From a virus: 41,893 bases of DNA. The notes under the pieces are model-generated. The model worked only from the letters and a program-made list of their open reading frames with translations. It was not told the origin of the DNA and ran no database searches. The stretch covers positions 1 to 41,893 of IMG/VR virus record IMGVR_UViG_3300042923_000364; one strand, given 5' to 3'. The stretch's first letter is position 1, and the number at the start of each line of letters is the position of its first letter. Below are positions 20,902 through 31,052 of this stretch, piece after piece. The position numbers were made by a program, and so were the translations under genes.

Positions 20902-23304
20902 TTATAACTTAAGTAAAAAATCCTCAGCTTTAGTAAAAAAGTGATTGTGTCCAACCTCACTTAAATGAGAGGTATCGTTTGCCCCTTGAAAGAAGCGCTG
21001 ACGGTATGAACTATTTAATCCTGGATATAATCCAGCATCCTTAGAATCAAACACAGGAACACCGTAATACTGACATTTGCTTATGATTGCTTGAGTGTAA
21101 GCATCTAGAGCATTATTTGTGCCTTGGCGATTCCACGGAACAAAGAAACATATTTTTGCTCCGTTTCCTGCGTAAATTCCAAGTAATGAACCGAATATTA
21201 ATTGATCTAAACCAGCATTAAAATCAGCTAACGGCAGACTTATGTTGTAGTCATTCTCCCCGCCTATAACAACAATGTAGTCGCTATCGGTATCAACATC
21301 TGTCGACAGACGAGTTACAACAGGTGTAAGTCCACTTCTTATACCAATTAGCCCGTCACCATTTATTCCTTTATTAACATACGTCATGTGATATTTTTCT
21401 GCTAGTTTGTAGTGCCATGTCTCCTCAACTGGATGAGTATTGTTCTTTACATAGCTATCGCCTATAAAGGTAATTTTTTTTCCGTATAGCGGGGAGCTTG
21501 TTATACTTGAGTCTTTAATAAACTTATACAAATATAACGGTCCGTTAACACATGCATGTGTTAATTTTAGATATTCAACATCATCTTTGACGATATATCT
21601 ATAAGTCGTAGTTACATATCCGGGATTGGTTACTGCATAAATAGCCTTTAGATAGTTCCAACTGGCATCGTATTTTCCCAGAACGTTAGCATTTTTTACC
21701 GTTGATACCGTAAATTCAATAATATCTCCTTTGCGGAGTGTTAGAGCTACAGTTTCCCAATTAATATCGTGGTTAGTCTGCAATCCCTCGTTTGCACCTG
21801 CGTTTACATCGGCAATATAACCGTTAACGGCTGCTGGTATAATCCTTACTTTTTGTCCATCTAAACTGTAAATTCTAAAGTCAGCAGCTACTGTCGTGAC
21901 TAAATTCTGAGTATAAACAGTACCCCATGCATCTCCCTGTTTCCATACTTCTACAAGCATCTTAGTTATTGTATTATCATAAGGTATTAGATAGTTAGAT
22001 TTAGTCGTTTCTGCTGATGTGTTACTGCCATCAGCAAAGTATTTTCTGACTCTCACCTTATAAAGCGTATCATCAAATGACAGTAGTAAGTCTTTGCCAT
22101 TTATGAAATTAAACTGAGTTACAGCAGCATAAAAAGCAGTATTTATAACTCCTGTAGAACCTGTTACTACTCCTAAGACATAGCTTTGCAATAAAATAGT
22201 AGCGTTTGGATTTTGTGTAATTAATTGTGCTAGAGTGTCATCTGCTATTTGTTTTTGCGTAATCGCCTTATCTGCAAAACCCGTACTTAGATAATTCCCG
22301 CCTCTAATCCACGCACTATCCCAAAAGTACCAACCCCCATCAACATCAGCACCTTTAGTAGTTACTGCAATAGTACCGCTTGCGCCAGTAGTTCCAGCAC
22401 TATAAACAGGAGCAGTGCAAGCGCCAATTTCATTTTTAGTGAATGTTACAGTTGCTCCAGCGCCTCCGGTTGTCCAACCTGTAAAGGTACCTGCCCTAAT
22501 GGCGGTCGCAACTAAAGTCGCTGTATTTTGCGCTGTAGTTAAGGCAACGTTAGTCAAAACACCATTAAGTGTAATAGATGCATTTCCGTTTGTAGTGCAA
22601 CCGCCTGTTACAGTTAAAGTTTCAACTTCTGCAACATTGCCTGATACAATATAAATATTGTTATTTCCTGTTGGATATGCAGTTTGCAAATCAGATAGAT
22701 AGGTATAAACACCTTTAGGGGACGCAGACAAAGCTTGCATTTCGGATAAATAATTAGATGCAATTAACTCCGATATACCGGCTGCTGTAGCACTGCCAGC
22801 AGCGTTTATTTCACTTATGCCAGCCCCAGCAGCAGCTCCTGTAGCTACGCCTGCTGCTGTTTCCGCTTCTTGCTGAGATAGAAGACAATCAACTTTTATT
22901 TCCTCCAGCTCCTCAAGGAACTCTACAGGATTAACTAAAATATCTATCTGCTCCTGTAGATAGTTTTCCGCAGTTATCGCTCTGTCGGCCTCTTCCTCTG
23001 TCAAGTGTAAGGTTTGGACTTCAGAAATTGTAAGGTCTTCAGCTCTAAATACGGTAGCGTCTGACCAAGTTAAAAGTCTTTGAGAAGATGTCAAACGGAA
23101 TATATCTATTTTACTACCCAGTGCAGGAGGAAGTGTGAATTCAACCTGCGCGTCTGTTACAGTATAATCCACACCTTGCACCAAAAGGGTTCCATTCAGA
23201 TACACTTGAATAAAAGCCTGTCTTAAGTACTCAAAACCAAACACGAATATTTTTTGACTACCATCTCCCAGAAATGTAACCCTTGATTTTCTATCTGTTG
23301 TCAC
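20902..23304 (-). CDS. 17: Tail fibre with C-terminal SGNH esterase (T7 gene 17 N terminus)
   Basis: 800 residues. The first ~150 match the T7 gp17 virion-anchor domain (RKSRVTFLGDGSQKIFVFGF, VYLNGTLLVQGVDYTVTD, DIFRLTS, SEVQTLHLTEEEADRA). A helical Ala-rich stem (AAGVATGAAAGAGISEIN) follows, then a Thr/Gly/Ala-rich repeat domain, and from about 610 an SGNH hydrolase: FIGDSY (S617), GGENDY, and DTSH (D777, H780). It should deacetylate a surface polysaccharide during adsorption. The part after the anchor is AT-rich and lacks the CTTAAG words common elsewhere, which suggests that the receptor-binding part was acquired from another phage. Confidence 0.93.
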   Translation of the reverse strand: MTTDRKSRVTFLGDGSQKIFVFGFEYLRQAFIQVYLNGTLLVQGVDYTVTDAQVEFTLPPALGSKIDIFRLTSSQRLLTWSDATVFRAEDLTISEVQTLHLTEEEADRAITAENYLQEQIDILVNPVEFLEELEEIKVDCLLSQQEAETAAGVATGAAAGAGISEINAAGSATAAGISELIASNYLSEMQALSASPKGVYTYLSDLQTAYPTGNNNIYIVSGNVAEVETLTVTGGCTTNGNASITLNGVLTNVALTTAQNTATLVATAIRAGTFTGWTTGGAGATVTFTKNEIGACTAPVYSAGTTGASGTIAVTTKGADVDGGWYFWDSAWIRGGNYLSTGFADKAITQKQIADDTLAQLITQNPNATILLQSYVLGVVTGSTGVINTAFYAAVTQFNFINGKDLLLSFDDTLYKVRVRKYFADGSNTSAETTKSNYLIPYDNTITKMLVEVWKQGDAWGTVYTQNLVTTVAADFRIYSLDGQKVRIIPAAVNGYIADVNAGANEGLQTNHDINWETVALTLRKGDIIEFTVSTVKNANVLGKYDASWNYLKAIYAVTNPGYVTTTYRYIVKDDVEYLKLTHACVNGPLYLYKFIKDSSITSSPLYGKKITFIGDSYVKNNTHPVEETWHYKLAEKYHMTYVNKGINGDGLIGIRSGLTPVVTRLSTDVDTDSDYIVVIGGENDYNISLPLADFNAGLDQLIFGSLLGIYAGNGAKICFFVPWNRQGTNNALDAYTQAIISKCQYYGVPVFDSKDAGLYPGLNSSYRQRFFQGANDTSHLSEVGHNHFFTKAEDFLLKL

Positions 23305-23310
23305 TAATTA

Positions 23311-26300
23311 TTACCTCTTTCTTATTTTATTTGGAAGGTCTGATTCATCGACTAGGGTTTCTGTAAGTTTAACCATAGGAAGCCAATTCTGCAGCGGGAA
23401 GGTTCTAAAGACATCCCTGAGATCCCCTTTACTCACCTCAGGTCTATCCGTGACAGTCTGTTTTACTGCCTTGTAACCTGTGTAAGCTGTGTCAGCTATG
23501 GATGTCCCTGCACGTACAGCCGGGAATTGAGAAATGAAATCCCCTGCCATTTGTCCGAAAGATCTCTCCTGAGGTCTCTTAGAGAATTGGCTAGAGCGAT
23601 CTACAGTAGTCCTAAAGGATTGACTTCCCGTGGTAGCCTCATAGATGTCTTGCCCAAAACTCAAGCCTGTTCCTAAGACGCTTCTTAAGAGAGCAGCTCT
23701 AGCTAGATTCTGAGGGCTTAATCGGTCCTCAAGGTACTCCTGCCGTTTCCCTTCATCATCTGAGAACCTCGCCCAGGCTTTAGCGTGAGTTAGTCCCGCA
23801 TATACCATCGTATTGGTAGCCATAGAAAGCATTAAGGAAACCACATCATCAATCTCATGATGAGTCATAATCCTGGCAAGCTGTCCATTCATAACCTTCA
23901 TAGAGAAGTCTTTAAATTGAAACATCATCTTAGTGAAGTTGTTAGCACTGGATAATAGGTTGTGGTTTCCAATGGTGTTCTGCTGGAGAGCCCTCAGAGA
24001 CTGATTATCAATGATGGTCTTCCACTTGTTATATGTCCCAGGGTCTTCCTTTTGCCACCTATAAAGGTTTAACTGCGTGACAATCCCTTCAGAATCCCTT
24101 TGGGCATACTTATTGATTGCCACCTTGACTTCCTCGGGGCCTACTTTGTTTAAACCCGCAGCATTCATCTTTGGGTCACTGAATGGATTCCTAAGAGGTC
24201 CTACAACTTTCCCCGCTGCCCAATCAAAAGTGTCTTGCATAGTGTCTTTACGGATTCCACGGAGCATGTTGTCAGTGAGCTTAGGGAGCATGGATACTGA
24301 AGACACAACGCGACTCGCAAAGTTGACACCTGTCTGAACCTTATCCATGTACTTCAAGAGATCTCCTTTAGTACTTGCCTCTTGCCACTGTCTACTCTGC
24401 CAATCAGTCTTCCATACAGACCTTTCAAGGGTAGCTCCAAAGACCTGCCTCTCGGCTTCTTTAATCAATAGTGCTCCCTGGTCTCCAACCCTTAAAGCCC
24501 TCATAAAATTATCTACTGAGGGAATCAAATGGGTAACAGCTTTGAAGCCTACATAAGCAATAGCGCCAGAGAGTTCTCCTATTTGGTTTGCTCCCATCAT
24601 GCTCCCGTTTTGAGCATAACTGATACCCTTAAGAAGATTTACAAATGCCCCATATTGACCCTTAACATCTCTTTCCCTTCGCAGGCCTCGAATCTTAGTG
24701 AGACCCTCATCGAAAGCCTCAAGATTTCTTTGGACTTCCACAGGGTTAATATGTTTGAATTTCTCAGCCTTAGCGAGGTCACTAGCAAATAAGGCCCTCT
24801 TCTCGGTGAGTTCGGCGGTATCCTTAGCGAAGTTCCTAAGAGCTGCTTCTCCAGCAAACCTATTGATATTCATAGGCACAATCCTATCCAAGTCATTAGA
24901 CCGCAGGTGGATGTCATAACTGAAAGGTTCTCCCCAAGGAGTCTCAAGAATCTTAGTGGTATCCATTGGGACTCTCTCCTGCAAAAAGTGAAGGGTCTCA
25001 CTCAGTTCATGCACAGACCCCTCTTTGAATATGTCCAAGTTTGACAGGTTTTGATCTCCAACACCAACGGCCCACTTACGGGCGCTCTCATTAACAGCAA
25101 CTTCGACTTCCTCAGGAGTTACTGAAGGTTTTTCAGGTTTGTCCGGGAGAGCTTTGGTCATACGTCCAGCAGCCTTGTCCCGCTTTAATTCCCATGCTTT
25201 CATATCTTTGTTATACTGGACGGTCTTCTCGTTAAGGAGCTTCTCTTCAATCTTGTCACGCTTAATAGCCTTCTGAGCGTAATTCTCAAGCCAGTTGATG
25301 CAGTCTTCCATTGTATTAAACTTATTTACAAAGGTCAGCCATTTGTCATCATCGACAGCTCTCCACATCTCATCATCAAGCGCCTTCCATTCTTTTGGTA
25401 AGAGATTTTTAGTACCTGCTCCGAACATCTCCGAGGATTTCTTAGCAATGTCGATCATAGAAGATCTTAAGACACTTAGGTTATGAGCTGCTTTAACGAC
25501 AGCAGGGTCCCATTCTTTTGTAAGAAGTCCTGCAGTATTATCCGTATAAGTCGCATTGTAACATTCCCTAACTTGCTTGTTGAAGTCCTGGAAACGTCCC
25601 GGAGATATAGGCCCTTGTTCTACTATGGTCTTCTGAAGGTAATCCATCCGGGTATCTAAGTATGCCCCCCAGTGCTGCTGGAGTTGTCTCATTATCCACT
25701 CTTTCTGTCTTTCGATAGGAGGCACACCATCCTTTCGAGGGCGCTGCCGAGGATCATGGAACAACTCTGCTGCCATCTCTTTTCCGTGTTTAGAGACAGA
25801 GTTACTTAAGATCCCATGTACTGTCCCGTAGAGCCTACTCGCTTCAGCTTTACGGCTAACCCAGTTAGCAGCTTGAGAAACAATATTACCTGCCCCCGGT
25901 TCGACATCCAGAATATGACTCATCAAGTTAGGATTTAGAACATTAGCAGCAGAGAATTTGATATTATCGTCCAGAGCTATCACTGATCCATCAGGAAGAG
26001 TACGGTAACCTTGAGTCTTCTCTACTTCATTCTGTAGGCTCCTCTTAACAAAGTCCCTTAGTTCCACATCAGACAGATCCGCTTTACCACCAAGTTTCTT
26101 GAAGGCTCCTGAGACACCCTTACGGAGTTCCGAGAGTACCTTGTCTTGTTGACCTCTCTCAATCCAATGCCCTAAGACTTCCTCCCAGCCTCCTCCAGGT
26201 ACAGACTTGACTGCATCCAACCAAGCACCTTTAGGCTTCTCAATGCGCTTCAGTACAGCATCACGAACAGCATTATAATGTTTTTCTCCCCAGGTTTCCT

Positions 26301-27750
26301 TGAGGTTCCCATGTACGCCTATTTCGTGTGCTAAGAGATTCTCAATGTTATCCCCAGGCTTAAGGGCATCCTTGACTATGAGAGTCAGTCCTTCGTCAGC
26401 CTTATGGAGAGCCTTGACGTTAGCTGGGAGAGCTCTTCCTAAGTCCTTAGCGAGACCTTCTAATTCCTTCCGGGAAACAATAGCGACCTTACCGTCCTCC
26501 ATGAGCTTAGATAAGCTGGGAGACTGAAGGCCCTCTCCGAATTTCCTGTCAGACATCTTAAGGACATCCTCCCGGATAGACCTCAATTCAGAAGGTGTAG
26601 GGAGTCCCATAGCCTGCGTTACTGCATGAGTCTCTGCGTTATCAAGCTTACCCATGAGATTTCGAGTGCTTTTGTTTCTTCCTATGAAATCCCCGAAAGC
26701 TCCTAAGCCAGCCCCAGCGATACCACCAATCAGCGCTGCAGCCTCATAGTCCTGCTTATAACCACCGTACTTCTCAGCCACTTTTCTTTCGCCTACATTA
26801 ATTAAAGCATTAGTAGCAGCCAGCTCACTGTACCGAGCAAATTTAGTGAGAGCAACCTTCGAGGCTGACCCTCCAAGTCTCCCTAATGCTTTAGCTAAAA
26901 CAGCCTCTTGCCCTAAAGGAATCAGGATAGTAGGGTCTGACAATAATGCCCCAGCAAGAGTCGCGCCGTACTGAGGAATAGAAGCAATACCACCTTTGTA
27001 AGCATCAATGCGTTCTCTCCGCTGCATATCCTCTTGTTTCATTTTGGTCAACCTTAAGAGGTGCTCTGAGTTCTCCGCATTGGAAAGTACCCATCGTTGA
27101 CCCTCAAGATCCCCAGGGAGCGCCTGATTAACGTAATCAATATCTGCTTGAGTGAGACTTAAGGGAACCCTACGGTCTGTCCCTACTCCTGCCCACATGA
27201 CTCTTCCCATGCCAACCGTACCGGAATCATACCAGGAGTCTAAGAAACGATTCTTTGTCATTTCCCAGTAGGTGTAAGGAATTGGCTCATTAGTAGGGGA
27301 GGTAGGAGCATGAGCCCCAAAGGAATCTTGACCACGATCCACGAGACCGGACAGAGAGAACCCGTTAAGGTTCCCCATGATTCTCTCTACATAGTCCTTG
27401 GTCTCCTGATATGGAGGTATTCCCCCGTGCTCTTGCACTGCGCCAGGACCTGCATTATAAGCAGCCAACGCCTTAGGGACATCCCCGTTGAAAGCCTCTA
27501 GCTGCTGCTTGAAATATTTAGTTCCTCCCAGGATATTCTCACGGGGATTATTAGGATTTACCCCGAGACCTTGAGCAGTCTCAGGCATTAATTGCATTGC
27601 TCCTAAGGCCCCTGCAGAGGATGTTAGGACTGTCCCATCAGAGTTAAAATGATTACCACTCGACTCCTGCTGGATGATTCCCCGGATCAGCTCTTTAGGG
27701 ACCCCATGAGTATTACTAGCTTCTTCTATAAGGGCTTCTAAATCAGGCAT
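23311..27750 (-). CDS. 16: Internal virion protein D with lytic transglycosylase (T7 gene 16)
   Basis: 1479 residues from ATG 27750, which lies six bases after AAAGGAGG; an ATG at 27834 would overlap gene 15 and has no site. T7 gp16 is 1318 residues. Residues 1-150 are a soluble lytic transglycosylase: IRGIIQQESSGN with catalytic E29, SSAGALGAMQLMPETA, AAYNAGPGAV. The protein is ejected first and opens peptidoglycan and helps pull DNA in. A HEIGVHG motif at H475 hints at an extra domain. The last part (VRAGTSIADTAYTGYKAVKQ and before) is conserved in T7-like core proteins. Confidence 0.95.
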   Translation of the reverse strand: MPDLEALIEEASNTHGVPKELIRGIIQQESSGNHFNSDGTVLTSSAGALGAMQLMPETAQGLGVNPNNPRENILGGTKYFKQQLEAFNGDVPKALAAYNAGPGAVQEHGGIPPYQETKDYVERIMGNLNGFSLSGLVDRGQDSFGAHAPTSPTNEPIPYTYWEMTKNRFLDSWYDSGTVGMGRVMWAGVGTDRRVPLSLTQADIDYVNQALPGDLEGQRWVLSNAENSEHLLRLTKMKQEDMQRRERIDAYKGGIASIPQYGATLAGALLSDPTILIPLGQEAVLAKALGRLGGSASKVALTKFARYSELAATNALINVGERKVAEKYGGYKQDYEAAALIGGIAGAGLGAFGDFIGRNKSTRNLMGKLDNAETHAVTQAMGLPTPSELRSIREDVLKMSDRKFGEGLQSPSLSKLMEDGKVAIVSRKELEGLAKDLGRALPANVKALHKADEGLTLIVKDALKPGDNIENLLAHEIGVHGNLKETWGEKHYNAVRDAVLKRIEKPKGAWLDAVKSVPGGGWEEVLGHWIERGQQDKVLSELRKGVSGAFKKLGGKADLSDVELRDFVKRSLQNEVEKTQGYRTLPDGSVIALDDNIKFSAANVLNPNLMSHILDVEPGAGNIVSQAANWVSRKAEASRLYGTVHGILSNSVSKHGKEMAAELFHDPRQRPRKDGVPPIERQKEWIMRQLQQHWGAYLDTRMDYLQKTIVEQGPISPGRFQDFNKQVRECYNATYTDNTAGLLTKEWDPAVVKAAHNLSVLRSSMIDIAKKSSEMFGAGTKNLLPKEWKALDDEMWRAVDDDKWLTFVNKFNTMEDCINWLENYAQKAIKRDKIEEKLLNEKTVQYNKDMKAWELKRDKAAGRMTKALPDKPEKPSVTPEEVEVAVNESARKWAVGVGDQNLSNLDIFKEGSVHELSETLHFLQERVPMDTTKILETPWGEPFSYDIHLRSNDLDRIVPMNINRFAGEAALRNFAKDTAELTEKRALFASDLAKAEKFKHINPVEVQRNLEAFDEGLTKIRGLRRERDVKGQYGAFVNLLKGISYAQNGSMMGANQIGELSGAIAYVGFKAVTHLIPSVDNFMRALRVGDQGALLIKEAERQVFGATLERSVWKTDWQSRQWQEASTKGDLLKYMDKVQTGVNFASRVVSSVSMLPKLTDNMLRGIRKDTMQDTFDWAAGKVVGPLRNPFSDPKMNAAGLNKVGPEEVKVAINKYAQRDSEGIVTQLNLYRWQKEDPGTYNKWKTIIDNQSLRALQQNTIGNHNLLSSANNFTKMMFQFKDFSMKVMNGQLARIMTHHEIDDVVSLMLSMATNTMVYAGLTHAKAWARFSDDEGKRQEYLEDRLSPQNLARAALLRSVLGTGLSFGQDIYEATTGSQSFRTTVDRSSQFSKRPQERSFGQMAGDFISQFPAVRAGTSIADTAYTGYKAVKQTVTDRPEVSKGDLRDVFRTFPLQNWLPMVKLTETLVDESDLPNKIRKR

Positions 27751-27769
27751 TGACTGCCTCCTTTCGTGT

Positions 27770-30037
27770 TTAATCTCCTCCGTAGAGCATAGGCTCATAA
27801 TCTTGAGAGGGCTCTCGTAATGCCAAGGCTTCATCTAAGGTCACACCTGGAGGAGCTGCTTGAGGTTGGCTTAAGATGTAATTACCGGAATACGCAATAT
27901 CGTTCAAACTATAGGTAGCATAACCGCCTCCTCCAGTGAGTCTAAAGGTTCCCCTGTTGACATCAAAGGTGGTGTGGATATGTTCGGGGCTTACCCCTGT
28001 GTCCTTTTGGAACTTATCATAATAGTAATCAAAAACCTGTCCCCCTATCTTAACGCGATCAGGGGAGTTGATTCCATTGAAGATTGAGCGAGGAACCGCT
28101 GTGTCTTTCCATATATAATGCGTCTTTTGTGCAGTAGCTTTGGCAGTCTCTACGGCTTGCTCCACGTCCATTCCAGAATAAACTAACCAAGTAGCCAAGC
28201 CTTGGACCCTTTCCATTACAGACCGATTAGCTGCAGCGCCTACATTAACCTTGACTTGATTACCTGCGAGATCTGAGAAACCGCTAAGAGAAGTGTTTGC
28301 TAGGCGGTCCATAATATCTAAATCGGTATTCTTAACAAAAGCTTTATCCTTTGCTCTCTCCCTTCCCTGAGCGTAAAGACCAATTGCCTCTCGGATGTCG
28401 CCCCCATTAGCTTGTGCCAGGAGCTGAATCGTTTCAAGCTTGTGGGAGACCTCAGTACCCATCATCTTATAAAAGGCTCCATCATCCGTCTGGTACATCT
28501 GAGTGGCAGACTGAAGTTGATCAGAGAGGACTGCTTTACCTGAAGAATCTGTAGGGAGCTTATCAACAGTAATGGTGTCTATGGCATTGTTGAGCTGCAT
28601 CTTGATAGAGTCTGCGTAATGCTTTGCAGGTCCCCAAGAGAGGAGCTTCATGGCTTCCGCAGTCTTCTGTCCTGTATCAGTATTAGGGTTACTCATTATT
28701 GACTTCAGTTGCTCATCAACAAAGTTATTAACCATTTCCGGGTCCCAGTCTTTAGTCTTATCCACTAGGTTCCCATTGGAATCCCTGTGTTTATAAGATA
28801 CCTTAGGAAGAGTCCCGTAGGAATCAGCTACCACTTTCCCAGAAGCATCTTTATTCTCTCCTGCAAGGTAGGCCCGGAGTTGACCCTTCAGAATTGAAGA
28901 GCTCTGAGAACTAATATATTGTTGCTCTGCTGCTGCGAATTGACCAGCCAGCTTCTTCTTTTCTTGTTCGATCTGATAGCGGTAGACGTTATCCCGATAA
29001 GGAGACATTACATTAAACCAGTGAGGATCGTTGTTCTGCCACTCTGTATATTTTGCGTTGGCTTCTTCTTTAGTCATCCCTTGGAGAGCCTCAAGACTAC
29101 TCTGCACCTTAGCGCCGAAGAGCTGGGAAGTCTTTTGTTCCGCTAATTGTTGCACATCGTGCATGTTGAGATTCTGCCCGAGGTATACTGGAGACCCATC
29201 AGGTTTAGACCCTATAACCACTTTATCAGCTACTGCCTGGATCTTAGTGTAATCCCCGGTGGACTGTGCTAGGTCTACAGCCATCTCACGGGCTAACTTA
29301 ACACGCTCAGGAATAGTGAAGCCGAGTAAACGTGTATCAGCAAAGACATCTGATACAGACTTAGTTAATTCCTCAGAGGTCATCAAGTGAGCCTTAGCTG
29401 TGACTTCTCCTAAGGTAGCCTGAATGGTTCCCTGAGCAATACTCTTCCTCTCAACCTCCAGCTCCCCTAAACGAGTCCCCGCGAAAGCTGCCTGATCTGC
29501 CACATGGTTCTCATAGAAGCCCCTCTGAAAGGCTGTAGGATCTGAGGCTTTCTCAGCTACTTTCCCGAAGTACTCCTGATTGAATTTATTGAAACGTGAC
29601 ACTTCCTCATCGGCAGTCTTTGCGGGATCTTGGGACTGCCTGAAGGTGTTATACTCATCCTTGGAACGCGCAGCGAAGTAAAGACCTTTCATCTTTTCTA
29701 CCGCAGCCACGGCATAAGGATTCTTACTGAGAGTCTTATCAGGTCCATAGGTCTGCAGAATGTCAATAGCTGTGAGGTCTCTCATGTCTTTCTCTGAGGT
29801 CCCCCTGGCAATTCTTTCAGCTTCCTCTACTCGGATCTTCTGACGAGCTACAGACGCTTGTCCTTCATTCACTGCAGCATCCCCAAGGAGACCTAAGGAT
29901 CTAGCAAGTTCACTCTCACCAGACCCTGCTGCAGAAGATTTGATACCAAGGGAACTCAGGCGCTTTGAGTAGATGCCTTGAGGGTTTCCTGTGACTTTCT
30001 GCTGATTACTAAAAGCTGCTTCTACATTACTAGCCAT
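27770..30037 (-). CDS. 15: Internal virion protein C (T7 gene 15)
   Basis: 755 residues (T7: 747). It is assigned by length, order and overall character: long helical, Ala/Gln/Lys-rich, without membrane segments. In T7 it forms the middle ring of the internal core and the periplasmic part of the ejection tunnel with gp14 and gp16. It overlaps gene 14 by eight bases. Confidence 0.9.
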   Translation of the reverse strand: MASNVEAAFSNQQKVTGNPQGIYSKRLSSLGIKSSAAGSGESELARSLGLLGDAAVNEGQASVARQKIRVEEAERIARGTSEKDMRDLTAIDILQTYGPDKTLSKNPYAVAAVEKMKGLYFAARSKDEYNTFRQSQDPAKTADEEVSRFNKFNQEYFGKVAEKASDPTAFQRGFYENHVADQAAFAGTRLGELEVERKSIAQGTIQATLGEVTAKAHLMTSEELTKSVSDVFADTRLLGFTIPERVKLAREMAVDLAQSTGDYTKIQAVADKVVIGSKPDGSPVYLGQNLNMHDVQQLAEQKTSQLFGAKVQSSLEALQGMTKEEANAKYTEWQNNDPHWFNVMSPYRDNVYRYQIEQEKKKLAGQFAAAEQQYISSQSSSILKGQLRAYLAGENKDASGKVVADSYGTLPKVSYKHRDSNGNLVDKTKDWDPEMVNNFVDEQLKSIMSNPNTDTGQKTAEAMKLLSWGPAKHYADSIKMQLNNAIDTITVDKLPTDSSGKAVLSDQLQSATQMYQTDDGAFYKMMGTEVSHKLETIQLLAQANGGDIREAIGLYAQGRERAKDKAFVKNTDLDIMDRLANTSLSGFSDLAGNQVKVNVGAAANRSVMERVQGLATWLVYSGMDVEQAVETAKATAQKTHYIWKDTAVPRSIFNGINSPDRVKIGGQVFDYYYDKFQKDTGVSPEHIHTTFDVNRGTFRLTGGGGYATYSLNDIAYSGNYILSQPQAAPPGVTLDEALALREPSQDYEPMLYGGD

Positions 30038-30593
30038 TTCCTGGGTTCACCTTCTTCCGTGTTTTCGCTCCTGTGTAGAGGTTCCAATCCATTCCATCTG
30101 CATTAGCCTGAGCCTGCTGATTCTGAGCTGAGGTATAAGCGCCTGCTACTGTCGACAATGTACGAATAGCAAAGGCGGTCTTACTGGGCTTTTGAATACC
30201 TCCTATTGCAGCCTTCGCGTTTAAGAGAGTGGTTTCCTTATTAAGATCAATCTCACCGGATTTGGAAGAGTATTGGTCTTGAATAGCGGACACTGCACGC
30301 GCTTCTGAGGCTTTAGCACTTCTCTTCAATAGTTTGCCTGTGCTACTATCGCCCAGATCCTCATTCACTGCAACATCTAGCGTAGCTCCTGTACGTGCAG
30401 CGTTTAAACGTACATCCGCTATTTCCTTTACTGCAGCGTCAAACTCATCCTGGCGCTGGATCTCTAGATTCATGAAGTCTCTATTCATAGAGCTTACTAT
30501 AGCCTTCCCTTGGGCTTCTGCCTGTTTAGCCTGAGCGCGGGAATTTACTACATCCCCGGCAATCTTTAAAACAGCCCCTGCGACTACACCCAT
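30030..30593 (-). CDS. 14: Internal virion protein B (T7 gene 14)
   Basis: 187 residues (T7: 196). It starts MGVVAGAVLKIAGDVVNSRA with an amphipathic/hydrophobic N terminus, then AQAKQAEAQGKAIVSSMNRD, the type of opening seen in gp14 proteins, which insert into the outer membrane during ejection. Its order between 13 and 15 supports the call. Confidence 0.87.
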   Translation of the reverse strand: MGVVAGAVLKIAGDVVNSRAQAKQAEAQGKAIVSSMNRDFMNLEIQRQDEFDAAVKEIADVRLNAARTGATLDVAVNEDLGDSSTGKLLKRSAKASEARAVSAIQDQYSSKSGEIDLNKETTLLNAKAAIGGIQKPSKTAFAIRTLSTVAGAYTSAQNQQAQANADGMDWNLYTGAKTRKKVNPGNG

Positions 30594-30596
30594 CTA

Positions 30597-31052
30597 CTAA
30601 TCACCTTCTCCCCTTTCAAATAGAAATACCTTTGATGTATCAGTCTCCCGCACCCACTTACATCCCAGCCACGACAGCCAGTTAATATGTAAGAAGTTGT
30701 TTCCATAGACTGCATTAGAAACCTTAGGGGCCATCTTAAGAAGTTTCTCATGTAGATACCTTTTACTAAATCTAAGGAATTCTATAGAATGATCATGCAC
30801 ATGAGTTGTGAGGACCAGCCAAGGAGTGACCACTACTGCTTCATTCAATCCTGCATATGCGATTGAGAAGCCTCCGATCCCTAAGATCTCCCCTGAGGAG
30901 TGCTGTAAGACTTTTGCATCTTCAAGAATACCCAAAGGCTCCTCATAAATGGAGTGGCCTGTCACTGCTTCGATCTCCTTCAGGTCCTCCTGTCGAGCGT
31001 TCTTAAGGAAGTCCATGAGGTCTCCTATTGTTAATGTTCGAATGAATATCAT
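30597..31052 (-). CDS. 13: Internal virion protein A-like, GNAT fold (T7 gene 13)
   Basis: 151 residues (T7 gp13: 138). It resembles a degenerate N-acetyltransferase: ILGIGGFSIAY, then VLTTHVHDHSIEFLRFSKRY, and NNFLHINWLSWLGCKWVRE. T7 gp13 has the same general plan (FPLAIGG ... NTSHIRFLKTIGA). It acts in core assembly, not as a proven enzyme. The start overlaps the gene 12 stop by four bases. Confidence 0.82.
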   Translation of the reverse strand: MIFIRTLTIGDLMDFLKNARQEDLKEIEAVTGHSIYEEPLGILEDAKVLQHSSGEILGIGGFSIAYAGLNEAVVVTPWLVLTTHVHDHSIEFLRFSKRYLHEKLLKMAPKVSNAVYGNNFLHINWLSWLGCKWVRETDTSKVFLFERGEGD

